A DNA stretch of 64,000 nt from Macrophomina tecta (taxonomy: Eukaryota; Ascomycota; Dothideomycetes; Botryosphaeriales; Botryosphaeriaceae), in NCBI GenBank assembly GCA_024180945.1, contig JAKSGN010000003.1, positions 2,294,001 through 2,358,000 of the forward strand, written 5' to 3'. Under the pieces are notes generated by a model, which worked only from the letters and a program-made list of their open reading frames with translations, was not told where the DNA came from and searched no databases. The position numbers and the translations under genes were made by a program. Shown in pieces: positions 54,722 through 64,000 of this stretch (position 1 is its first letter; each line of letters starts with the position of its first letter).

Positions 54722-54738
54722 TATCATAATCCAGCCTG
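54722..54738 (-). repeat. Right terminal inverted repeat of the second hAT
   Basis: The reverse complement reads CAGGCTGGATTATGATA, as at the left end. Confidence 0.92.
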
Positions 54739-54746
54739 TGCTCGCC
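54739..54746. repeat. Right target-site duplication TGCTCGCC of the second hAT
   Basis: Perfect copy of 51502-51509. The perfect match shows that the insertion itself is not old, despite the damaged transposase. Confidence 0.93.
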
Positions 54747-56122
54747 AAACGCGCCACTGACGGTAGTTCCAAGCCAAGCGGAGCTGATTGTAATAGTAGC
54801 TGTTGTAAGTCTGGGGTCCCCGCAAAAACCAGCTTCAGTTGCTCCCAAGTGCCGGTTGATAGTGTTCAGTGAAGCTGCCAAGGTTGCCAATTCCCTAAGC
54901 CTACGAGGCCGTCAAGATCTAGAGAAGCGTGAAAACAACCTTAACTGGGTCCCAGTGTCAGGCCACTTGGGGGCCTGAATGAACAGCCAGACGGAAGAAC
55001 ACCGAGAGGGTCAAATTGGTAGGGAGCAGCAAAGTCGTAGGGGTCGATCTTGGCGGGCGGCTTAGAAGCCTCAAATGCAGGCTTGGCTTCTTGGCGCTCC
55101 GCTTTCATGGTGTTTGAAACGTGCACTGTCGGCCGAGACTACGCTCTTCGGTCCGACGCTCCTTTCCGCCCTGCCGACGAACTGGACCATCGTCACAGCC
55201 AGCATTGGTTCGATCAAGCGAAGGCCGGGGATTTCCTCGCCTCGAACGCTGACCGCTCCAGAATCGACCGCATCCGAACACATGTCGATGATCGTTTCCA
55301 GAAGCTGTTTCTCCAGAACTTCAAGGCCTCTCGGGATGTTTCATTCTTCATTTGTTCCCTCGCCAAATACTTCCGCTCGGTAAAACTTCGACATGCTTGT
55401 TTAAAATGCAACAAGCTGGGCAGTCTGTGCATCACGCTCACGGCGGTGCTGAGCACTTCCGGGTAGAACCCTGGTTCCGGGCGCAAGAGATATTGCTTGA
55501 GCGAAGTAGGCACGTTGAAGCGTGCTACATAAGGTTCGCAGTCGCCTTCTAGATCCATCCTATTTCACCGCTTGCCAGTCACTCCATTGCTTCAGCAGTG
55601 CAATCAGGTGTGCATGTGCCGTCGATGTCAAACATTGTCCGCGGGGGCCAACCGGCAAATGCGCGGCCGGACCGACACAAGCCCTTTTGATCGGATCGGG
55701 AATATGAAGGGGTGGGGGCGGGATCAGGTCAGTATTCCCGTTGGGGAGCGTGCACTGTGGCCCAGCCTGGATCCAGCGGAAAATCACATCCCAGTTCTTC
55801 GTCCTCCATCATGCCCAAGAATCACCCGAACCCCTTTCACCACGGCACTGCGTTGCAGAGCATTTCGCGAGCATGAATTCATCTACTCGCACAAAGTGAT
55901 AAGCCAGGAGCTGAGCACTCATCAAATGCGAGAGGCAGTGCGGCGATGGCTGGCGCGGGGAATGCCGTACTAATCATCCAACAAAACAGCATCTGATTAT
56001 TCTCGCCTCTCCTTTAATTCGCGGCCTTGGCGTCACCGTTCGTCCGCTCAGAGACGCTGGACTGGAAGAAGTCCTTGCCGGACCAAGTCCTCAACAGTCA
56101 AGCACCGTGATACTAGGACTGT
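54747..56122. other. Intergenic with a possible uncharacterised or decayed coding remnant
   Basis: On the minus strand, consecutive frames read like protein: 55558-55214 (MDLEGDCEPYVARFNVPTSL, KQYLLRPEPGFYPEVLSTAV), then 55283-55071 (LRLIEPMLAVTMVQFVGRAE) and 55126-54941 (ASKPPAKIDPYDFAAPYQFD). They change frame without clear splice sites and I recognise no family. They may be exons of an unknown gene or a remnant. 55572-55973 on plus has no motif. The right edge is the P450 3' flank. Confidence 0.25.
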
Positions 56123-57871
56123 TTACTGTCTGATCCTCCGTCGGAGCCTCACGTAAAAGTCGCTCTGCTTCACGAACCATGCGTTGTGAATCGTCCACTC
56201 TTTCTCTGGGTTGACAAGCTCGATCTGCACCCGACAAGTTAGCAAAACGAGCTACATCTTGCCACACCGCAATCGACTTACCTCAAAAGTCCGCAGAATC
56301 GCAGGAACCAGCTTGTACATCTCCAGCAAGCTAATATTCTTCCCAATGCACGTCCTGGCGCCGGCCCCGAATGCGAAGAGCCCATTCTTCATCTCTGCCT
56401 TGCGCTCCTCGTTCGCCTCGATCCACCTTTCCGGACGGAACGCCTCCACGTCCGGCCCAAACACAGCAACATCTCTATGCAGCGTCCACGCCGTACACCC
56501 GACAATCGTGCCGCCCGGCAAGAACGTCCCGCACACGCTGACGCCGCGCGCCGGCACCACTCTCTCCAGCGGCAGGCCCGCCGCCGGATGCAGCCGCAGC
56601 GCCTCCATGATGACGGCGCCCAGGTATGGCAGGTCGCGCACGTCCGCCCACCGCACCAGCACGTCGTCGCGCTCCCACACGCCCCGCGCCTCCATCTCCG
56701 CCAGCTCGGCGCGCAGCTTCGCGAGCGTCGAGGGCTGCCGGATCAGGTGGTAGAAGATGGCGCGCAGCGAGATGGCCGTCGTGTCCGAGCCCGCGAACAT
56801 GTTGGCCACGGTCAGCGCGAGCACGCGCTGCGGGCTGATGAAGGCCGGGTCTTTCTTGTGCGCCTCGCCGAAGCGCGACAGGAAGTCGCGGCGCGGCCGT
56901 CCGTCGGGCGTGGCGCCGGCGTCGGCGTCGGTGCTGCTGCGCTCGGCCATGCGCTTGCGGGCGAATTCGACGACGGGCGTGTTGGAGTTGGCGGAGCCGA
57001 GCGCGCTTTTCCACAGCCGGACGGGGTTCTTGAGGAAGATGCGGTCGAGGATGGGCATTTGGCCGATCTGCGGCGCGCGTGTTAGCCGAGTGATGGGGGG
57101 GCTTGTTGAGGGGTTGATTTGCTGCTGGAGATGCCTACCACTGAGACGTAGTTCAGGAGCCACTCCAGGTTCGAGATGATGCTGTCGACGTCCTCGCCGC
57201 GATCGACGAAACCCAGACGCTTCGAATACGTGAGCTCACCGATGACGTCGAAGGCGTAGTACTGGAGCCATGTTCCGAAGTCGCAGATGCCTGACTGATC
57301 CTCGCGGTCTGCGTATCTTTCCGTCATTTGAGTCAAAAAGGCCGCCGTAGTTGAATCGACCAGAGGCTCGTATTGGACGATGGTGCTCATTGCATACGCA
57401 TTGGATACAGCCCGCCGCAACTTCGCATGGAAAGCCTCATCCGTGGTGTTGAAGAGAGATTGAAGTGGCTTTCCTTTGGCAACTGTCTGCTGCACTGGGT
57501 AGAAACCGGACTGCGCGTGCGCTCGTCAGCGCACGCTGCTCGAAGTGTCGGGCTCGACTTACCTTTACGAACCCCGCGTTCAGGGCGTATATTGTTTTAG
57601 CGGCTCCGTTGTCCGACACCAGTACAGTCCTAGGCCCCAGGCGCACGAGTTTGCCGTACTTCTTATGCAAGCTGATATGCACCAATTCTGGCCGTCTTCC
57701 CCATACTATCCAAAGTCTCCACAGGTCCGTGAAGCCTGCCAGAAACGGTCCTGGGATATGGTTCAGCCCAGTCCCATATTTGTTGTACAGGAGATACGCT
57801 GCCGTCCCAATGACGCAGAATTTGAAGATCAAGCGGAGTGATAACACTTCGACGAGGTGTTGTAGCAACAT
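56123..57871 (-). CDS. Cytochrome P450 (pisatin-demethylase-like fungal clade)
   Basis: An ER-anchored haem monooxygenase. The start at 57871 gives MLLQHLVEVLSLRLIFKFCV with a membrane anchor (IGTAAYLLY) and a Pro hinge (HIPGPFLAGF). Exon 2 starts near 57511 and carries TTDEAFHAKLRRAVSNAYAM and YAFDVIGELTYSKRLGFVD. The third exon holds the I-helix oxygen motif AGSDTTAISLRAIFYHLIRQ, the K-helix Glu-x-x-Arg in AVIMEALRLHPAAGLPLERV, the PERW meander (AFRPERWIE) and the haem loop FGAGARTCIGKN with its Cys ligand. A final short exon reads IELVNPEKEWTIHNAWFVKQ and ends at 56123. All P450 landmarks are intact. The substrate is unknown; the closest family impression is aromatic detoxification or secondary metabolism. 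It shares a promoter with the acyl-CoA dehydrogenase gene. Confidence 0.92.
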
Positions 57872-58300
57872 GGTAGGTAGCAGTTTCGACTGTTCCTGCC
57901 AACCGGCAATCTTGCCATTTTCATTCGCTAGTCCCGGCGATGACACATTTGAAGTTCTTGCGGGCCCAGTGCTCTCTCTGTTCGGCATACGTCTCCCTCG
58001 GCAGCCCCGCAGACGAGGTGTTGAGCGCTCGGGGTTGGGGTCCGGGATTTCCGTCTGCGTTCCGCGAGGTAACGGGATCCGCCTCATCCGAGCCCGTCTC
58101 CTCCCCGCAACCACGGCGCAAGCCATGCGGATGCACGAGCGCTGTCGATCTCGAAGACGCTCGACGAATGCATTGTTGATGATATAGCCCTTTTGCTTTG
58201 TTAGACAAATCGCCAACCTGCCACTCTCTCCATTCCATACATCCAATCGCACAGCCAGCTCTCGTGTCGAAGTTTCGCCCCGCCCGCTTCATTCACGATC
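57872..58300. promoter_or_regulatory. Divergent promoter of the P450 and acyl-CoA dehydrogenase genes
   Basis: The 429 bp between starts at 57871 (minus) and 58301 (plus) suggest common regulation. No defined operator was recognised. Open frames through the block (57465-58187, 57437-58252) are shadows without motifs. Confidence 0.5.
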
Positions 58301-59942
58301 ATGTCGAACAACACCAATACGAACCCGTGGATCTACGGGTCGACGGTCCCGTACGCCGAGCCCCCTTGGTCCCGCGGCATCCCCTCGCCGTACATCAAAG
58401 ATTCGCACCGCCACCTCCGCCACGCGATGCGCCAATGGGTCGAGGAGCACATCATCCCCTTCGCCCACGAGTGGGAGGAAGCCACCACCATCCCGCACTC
58501 GGTCTACATGGATGCGGCAAAGGCTGGCTTGCTCATGCCGATGGCTGCAGGCAGTAGGATTCCAGAGGAATGGTGGGGGCGATTCCCGATTATGGGAGAT
58601 GTAAGGCCGGAGGAGTGGGATGGATTTCATGATTTCGTGATCCACGATGAGTTGATGAGGGTTGGTGGAATCGGGTACGTTGATTGACTTAGTGAGGAAT
58701 CTGGATGAGGGGTGTTGCTAACGAGACAATAGCGTGGTAAATGCGCTGATTGGTGGTGTGGTGAGTGGCTCCTGAAGCTATCCATCCACGCATGCGTCCT
58801 CACGCTCTGTGCAGACTCTTGCAATTCCTCCCATTCAGAAATTTGGCAGCAACGAGCTAAAGAAGAGGTATGTCTATCGAGGCGCGATGTCTGCGCTAGG
58901 AACTGAGCCCGTTGCAGAGTTGTTACGGAAGTGTTGTCGGGACAGAAAAGGCTGTGTTTGGCAATCACTGAACCGAATGCCGGGTCAGACGTGCAAGGAA
59001 TAGCCACGGAAGCGCAGCTCTCAGCCGACGGAAAATTTTTCATTGTGGATGGTCAAAAGAAGGTAAAATTGGTCACATAAAGCCCAGGTGAAACCACGCG
59101 TGTTGACTTTTGCCGCAGTGGATCACCTCTGGTATGTACGCGGACTATTTTTTGACTCTTGTCAAGGATCCACAGGGAGGCCAAACATTGTTGGTTATTC
59201 CCAGGGTGGAAGGTTTAGAGACGCGGCACATGAAGATGTCCGGCTCCTCATCAGCTGGCACGGCTTTTGTGGAATTCAACGAAGTCAGAGTGCCCATCGA
59301 AAACGTAGTAGGCGAGCGCGGTAAAGCGTTCAAATACATCGTGGCTAATTTCAACCACGAAGTAAGTGAGTCCACTGCCTCTGGGCAGTCAAACATTTGA
59401 CAAGCCTGCAGAGATTATTTATCGCCTTTCAATCCCTGAGGTCAGCCAGAGTCTGTCTCGAGGATTCTATGAGCTACGCGCTGAGCAGAGAGACGTTCGG
59501 TAAGAAACTTATCGATCACCCAGTCATCCGTTTCAAGTTCGCACACATGGGCAGAGAGACAGAAGCACTGCAAGCCTGGATAGAGGTAAGGAAGTGCCCA
59601 TTCTCGTAGTGAGTTACCATTGATTCTTCTGAGCAGAGCATGATTTTCCAGAACGGCGCATTGTCTCCACAGGACGCAACCCTGTATTTAGCTGGACCCA
59701 CTGCGCAATTGAAGGCGCACTCAGGCATTGTTTTGGAGCATGTAGTCCGCGAAGCTATCCAGATCATGGGCGGGATTGGTCTAACGAGAGGAGGGCGGGG
59801 CGAGCGTGTTGAGCGTATCTGGAGAGACGTCAAGGCAATCACAGTCCCGGGAGGCAGCGAGGAGATTCTTCTTGATTTGGCAGTACGAAGGGCACTCAAA
59901 GTGAAAGAATTGCTCTCTGGAGACCGCCAAACCAAGCTCTAA
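58301..59942 (+). CDS. Acyl-CoA dehydrogenase family flavoprotein
   Basis: An FAD enzyme that oxidises an acyl-CoA at C2-C3. The N-terminal helical domain reads SHRHLRHAMRQWVEEHIIPF and AHEWEEATTIPHSVYMDAAK. A run of short introns follows. Rejoined, they give FGSNELKKR, VVTEVLSGQKRLCLAITEPN, AGSDVQGIATEAQLS (the family flavin motif LAITEPNAGSD) and WITSGMYADYFLTLVKDPQG. Then come VRVPIENVVGERGKAFKYIV, ALSRETFGKKLIDHPVIRFK and EAIQIMGGIGLTRGGRGERV. The last exon ends VPGGSEEILLDLAVRRALKV and GDRQTKL. I count six or seven introns with ordinary splice sites. No mitochondrial or peroxisomal signal is evident. The extended N-terminus (about 30 residues) is longer than in beta-oxidation enzymes, and the fungal clade with a WGRFPIMGDVRPEEWDGFHD insert is uncharacterised to my knowledge. 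Confidence 0.9.
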
Positions 59943-60010
59943 GCCGTGAAGGAACTTGAGCAAGAATACAATAGCATGGATAGTGGGAACTTGAATTAGC
60001 AATGTATAAG

Positions 60011-60165
60011 TGTAACGAGCGGGCCTCTGCCTCTAAGAATCCAAACACCAAAGAGGGAGAAAACCTATCGAGGGGGTTTTCCTTAAGTGGGTACAAGAAG
60101 AGGGTGAGAGCAAGTTAAACACGTAATAAGACTAAGCACTGCGTGCGAAGGCCGTGTTACTAACA
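60011..60165 (-). repeat. LTR-like repeat, nearly unmutated, next to the acyl-CoA dehydrogenase stop
   Basis: A 155-bp unit that begins TGTAACGAGC and ends TTACTAACA, i.e. TG..CA ends. Its reverse complement matches 62125-62280 along its whole length. Differences between the copies are almost all C-to-T or G-to-A in the right-hand copy. This copy keeps normal GC content and lies 68 bp after the dehydrogenase stop codon, so it probably supplies part of that transcript's 3' end. Confidence 0.75.
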
Positions 60166-62124
60166 ATATACGGATTATTATTAAAAAAATTAACCACGAA
60201 GGTCAAAGCTATCTAAGAAGTATAGTTTATATATAGGTAGAAAAATATCTATAATCTAGTATTACTAAATATTGCCGTGGCTATACTAGGCGACTGTTGC
60301 TCTATATAGCCCAGGCTCTTAAGGGCAATATATAGGTCTATAGAAAAAGATTATATACTAAGCTATGTAATATAATCTTTCTAGATAGAGTCTCTTTAAA
60401 AGCTTTCCCTTCTTTCTTTCTATACTTCTATAAAGGCTATACCGTAATACTATTTTCCTCTTTAGAAATCTTCGGCCCGAAGATTCTTTTATCTACGTAT
60501 ATTTTTCTACGGGCCTCTTATCTTTCTTTCTCTACCTATAAGTTTTTGTTATAACTTTAAAACGTTTCTATTCTAATAATTCTAAGGTTATTCCTCGTCT
60601 AACTAAGTAATATTATTCTATTCTTTTTCGTAAACGATAACTTCGCGATATTTTTCTAAATAGGGTAGAGATAGTTTCTTATACTAACTATTTAGAGTAT
60701 GAGTCTAAATACATAGCGTTACTAAATAATTCTAAGGTCTACGCGGCTTGCCTTAAGGCTCGCCGAAAGGAGTGCGATATCGCTAAGACGAGTAACTTAG
60801 GTTATAAATTTCTCGCTAGTTATTTTCTATTTTTTACTAACCTTCTCTAGTAGATAAGCTTAACCGGGAATAAGTACGTTTAGAGGCTAAGAAAAGTATA
60901 ATTTTTACTATCTTATAAACGGCGGCTACTAAGTTAAAACGGTTACGTAGATAGTAGCGCTTTCTAAAGAAGCGTCGTTCTTAAATAATTTATATAGAAT
61001 TTAACTTTCTTAAGGAGCTAGAACGCTCTAAGGCGAAGAATTCTTCTAGAAGCTCTTCTAACTCTAAAAATTCTAAGGGCTTCTTATTAAAACGGCTATA
61101 TTATAAGTCGGTGGGTCTTACTACGCTATAGGCGGCTAAGTCGGCTAGTAAACCTAGGGCTAAGATATAATCGTCTTATTCTTCCGAGCCTATAAATTCT
61201 GCCCGTTTATCCCCGTTTACGATAAATTCGATAGTTTTTAAGGGTTTTCTATTATTCTTATTTAGGGACGACCTCGTCTTCGTAGAAGGTCGGGATTTTA
61301 ATAGTAGAATTCTATAATAAGATCTAGATATATATTATTCTTAGATATCTATTAGTTATTCTCGTTCCCGTATTTTTTTTATTTAATAAGATATTTAAGC
61401 TAACGACTAAACCGCTTATAGTCTAGAATCTTTTTAACTAGATACTAGTCTTCTTCGGCGTTAGAATTTTTTAGTATAATCTCTTTCTAAGTTTCTAGAA
61501 TAGTAGTGTTTTTTAGTACTAGCTCGAGTATTACTATATAAAAGATAGAATTTATTCGTATATTAAATAATTTAAGTTAATACGTAACTTCTTCGAGTTT
61601 TTTTATAATTTCGAATAGACCAATTTTCTTAAAATCTAATTTATCGCTTAGTTGCTTTAATTTAATATTTTTTATAAGGAGGTATACTTTATCCCCTCTT
61701 TTAAGATTTAGTGCCGCCTAGTACCGTCTATTATAGTATTTAGATATTATAATTTATATATATTTAAGGTTAAGACTAATAGCTTTATATAATTTTCTTA
61801 GCTACTTAGCTGTTACAGTGCAGCCTTTATAGAATAGAAGATAGGCGGAATAAGAAAATAAAATAGGGCGTAGATACGCGCCGTAGAAAGATCTATAGAA
61901 AGAGTTATATAAATTACGTAATACTAAGTATTAATCTATATACTCTCGCCTAGGTAAATATAGATTAAATAGATTAAATCTCTTTAATCCCTATAATCTA
62001 TCCGCTATAGAAATAGATTAATAGAATTAATACTAGATTATAGACCTTTTCTATGAGTATATAAACTACACTTCTTAGATAGCTTTAACCTAGGTAGTTA
62101 ACTTTAATAATAGAATTTAGACTC
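60166..62124 (-). mobile_element. RIP-degraded Ty3/gypsy-type retrotransposon remnant, pol 3' end
   Basis: Extremely AT-rich. On the minus strand at about 61790-61370 a decayed frame is still readable: LKRGDKVYLLIKN, LSDKLDFKKIGLFEIIKKLE, EVTY-stop-LKLFN and INSIFYIVILELVLK. These match the C-terminal region of gypsy integrase that normally reads along the lines of GDKVYL..K..KLD.KKIGPF.I. The change from expected Gln, Arg and Trp codons to stops and Ile/Leu is typical of CpA-to-TpA mutation. A further minus-strand stretch to 60170 has only scattered readable residues. Beyond the LTR-like ends, 60190-60275 also pairs inversely with 62027-62105. Confidence 0.75.
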
Positions 62125-62280
62125 TATTAGTAACACAGCCTTCACACGTAGTACTTAGTATTATTACGTATTTAACTTGCTCTTACCCTCTTCTTATACC
62201 TACTTAAGAAAAACTCCCTTAATAGATTTTTCTTTCTCTTTAGTATTTAGATTCTTAGAGGTAGAGGCTCGCTTATTATA
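62125..62280 (+). repeat. LTR-like repeat, RIP-mutated copy, inverted relative to 60011-60165
   Basis: Begins TATTAGTAACACAG (TG end changed to TA) and ends TTATTATA. It is a clear reverse-complement partner of 60011-60165. It lies just before a gag-like frame and would be the 5' LTR of the right-hand element. Confidence 0.75.
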
Positions 62281-64000
62281 CTTTAACTACTATTCTTATA
62301 AGGAGAGGAAGGCTCTAAGACTAAGTCTTATCGAGTAAGATATTACCCCCTAACGAGTTTAAGAAATAGTAATAGTACTAAAATTCTAGATAGAGATTAA
62401 CCCGACTAAGGGTTAGATTTAGAATACTTAGGAACTAGCTTAGCCCGTATAGTAAATGGAGCCTACTAAAGCTAAGCTCTTATAGCTTATCGAGGAGCTA
62501 AAGACTTAAAATACTCGACTAATTAAGTATATAATAAAGTAAAGTGCTACTAAGATTAAAGTAGCGATATCTAAGAAGTTTAATAGAAATAAAAAAAAGC
62601 TCTAATTCTTTCTACTCTAAATATAACGCTACCTCTAGTTTAATTAAGCGTAATTTAATAGCGATACTAAGAAAGTACTCTTCGTATTAACCTATCTTAG
62701 AGAAACGATAGAGGTATAGATAAAACTATATCTTCGCGACAATCTAGCTAACGAATACTCTCTCGAGAAGAGATGAGAAAAGACTAAAAAAATCTTTAAT
62801 ATCTATACGGAATTTATAAATAACCTTAGGGCTACTTTTAATAATTAGGATAAAGTTCGTAAAGCCTCTAATAATATTATAACTATTAAATAACTAGAAT
62901 CTATAGCTATTTATATAACTAAGTTTTAATAGCTTATAGCCTACCTTAAATAGTTAAATAAGACTTTCTACGACCTCTTCTATAAAGGCCTAAAGAAAGA
63001 AGTTAAGAAGAATATAATTATTTATAAATACTCGTTTATCTTCTAAAAAATAGTAGACCTTACGTCTTAGATCGACGATTATATATACGAATAGAAAATA
63101 GGTTCTCGATAAGCTAATACTTTAAAGCCTCGCCGTAAAAAAATAATTCTTAAAGACGGAGACGCTATAGCCCTTAACGCGGCTAATAAATAGAATTCTA
63201 AGAAGGGTAATAATAATAGTTAAAATAATAATAAGAAGTCTAAAGAATCTAATCTAAACTAAACGGACGAATAAAAATAGTACTATAAAAATTAACTCTA
63301 TATTATCTATAGTAGTAATAAATACTTTTCTTTTAAGTATTCGTAGAACCCTCGTAATAAGAAAAATAGAAAGCAGACCTTAAGCGCTTAGCGCGAAGTA
63401 TTAGTTATATCCCGCTAAGATAACTATAATACGCTATACTAGATAGCCTACTACGACGATAACTATTAGATATACTAAAGTAGTAAAGATATATTAGAAT
63501 AGTACTCTTATAAACCTTAATAATTTAGTATAATAACTAGAAATGAAGAAGTTATCGAAGCTAATAATATTATTAATAATTTTTTCTTAGACGAGAAACT
63601 CGTAAATAGCGAGACTAGAGAACTATATAACTTAATAAATAATAAAGTAAAAGCTATACTAAACTCTATAATCTTTTTAGAACTCGAGCGCCTTATAGCT
63701 AAGTATAGAATTAACGTAGAAATAATAAATAAGAACGACTAACTCGCCTAGATAATCTAGATTTTCTATAAGAGAGGATTAGCCCTTATAGTACTATAGA
63801 TATAGCGCTAAGAGACCCTCTAGAAAACCTAAATCGAGTAAGATAGAAAGAAGTATAAACTTATTATTATAAAGAAAACTACGCTCGTAATACTTTATTA
63901 TTAAGAAATAATTACTTAATAGTAAGTAGACTATAACTCTCTTTAAGAATTAGTAAGAATTCTTTATTAATATAGTATAGTAACTATCTAGAACTATATA
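62281..64000 (+). mobile_element. RIP-degraded Ty3/gypsy-type retrotransposon, gag region (runs off the window)
   Basis: On the plus strand the residual frame from about 62450 contains NSDTKKVLFVLTYLRETIEV, EKTKKIFNIYTEFINNLRAT, TFYDLFYKGLKKEVKKNIII and TLKPRRKKIILKDGDAIALN. This is the order of a chromovirus-type gag capsid domain followed by the linker before the zinc knuckle. The knuckle itself, near 63270-63350, has lost its Cys residues to Tyr and stop codons. Stops interrupt it every few residues. No intact gene is present. The element continues past 64000. Confidence 0.75.

Larger units (their letters stand above)
51510..54738 (+). mobile_element. Second hAT-superfamily element, decayed (3,229 bp)
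   Basis: The ends share 17 identical inverted bases (CAGGCTGGATTATGATA) and lie inside a perfect 8-bp target duplication, TGCTCGCC. Inner ends carry inverted copies of the words TTGGCATTTTCTTGGCATT and many ATCGATAATTATC units, so the repeat structure extends about 100 bp inward. The internal gene is a hAT transposase from a lineage different from the first element. The element sits between the pectate lyase and the P450 region and does not split a visible gene. Confidence 0.93.

Noticed and set aside
60166..64000. Possible centromere because of very low GC
   Set aside because: The sequence is explained by RIP-decayed gypsy elements; CENP-A binding cannot be inferred from sequence.

Overview
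The window comes from a filamentous ascomycete (Pezizomycotina; Dothideomycetes is my guess). The genes have short introns of roughly 40 to 150 bp with GT..AG ends. The gene content is typical of a plant-associated mould: a CENP-A histone, a derlin, Zn2Cys6 regulators, a GH18 chitinase, a PL3 pectate lyase, a sedolisin, a GMC oxidoreductase, a P450 and FAD monooxygenases. The AT-rich right end carries the TGG-to-TAG and CpA-to-TpA decay expected of repeat-induced point mutation (RIP).

Layout. 1-8.7 kb: the 5' part of an ALE1-like acyltransferase, divergent from a CWC27 cyclophilin, then an ECM4/GTO-type glutathione transferase, a peptidase-C45 (acyl-CoA:6-APA acyltransferase-like) protein and a polysaccharide deacetylase. 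9.3-15.2 kb: two Zn2Cys6 transcription factors in tandem. 17-32 kb: a class III chitinase, a long empty stretch, then housekeeping genes: derlin divergent from CENP-A, TRM6/GCD10 divergent from a MINDY deubiquitinase with a C-terminal CaaX box, and one conserved-looking protein of unknown function. 33.8-41.2 kb: a secreted GMC oxidoreductase, a frameshifted GFA-domain gene and a secreted sedolisin. 41.6-54.7 kb: the accessory part. A FAD monooxygenase gene is split by a 2,725-bp hAT transposon with a perfect 8-bp target duplication and an intact transposase. Next come a small hypothetical gene, a second and intact FAD monooxygenase, a PL3 pectate lyase, and a second hAT element of 3,229 bp, also with a perfect 8-bp duplication, whose transposase has four Trp-to-stop changes and a lost splice donor. 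56.1-59.9 kb: a P450 and an acyl-CoA dehydrogenase sharing a divergent promoter. 60.0-64.0 kb: an AT-rich block made of Ty3/gypsy-type retrotransposon debris in both orientations. It starts abruptly beside an almost unmutated 155-bp LTR-like repeat that lies 68 bp past the acyl-CoA dehydrogenase stop.

Working together. The left and middle genes are mostly independent housekeeping functions. Secreted chitinase, pectate lyase, sedolisin and GMC oxidoreductase point to degradation of plant or fungal polymers. The P450, acyl-CoA dehydrogenase and FAD monooxygenases could belong to catabolism or secondary metabolism of an aromatic or acyl compound, but no core synthase is visible, so this is inference. 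I found no wholly new molecular system. The most notable signals are the fresh hAT insertion (with a transposon-initiated chimeric reading frame), the patchy RIP-like damage in the second hAT, and the sharp gene/RIP-island boundary.

Limits: exon joins were made by eye from frame, splice signals and remembered family conservation. No searches were run. Gene 5' ends before the first conserved motif are the least certain points.
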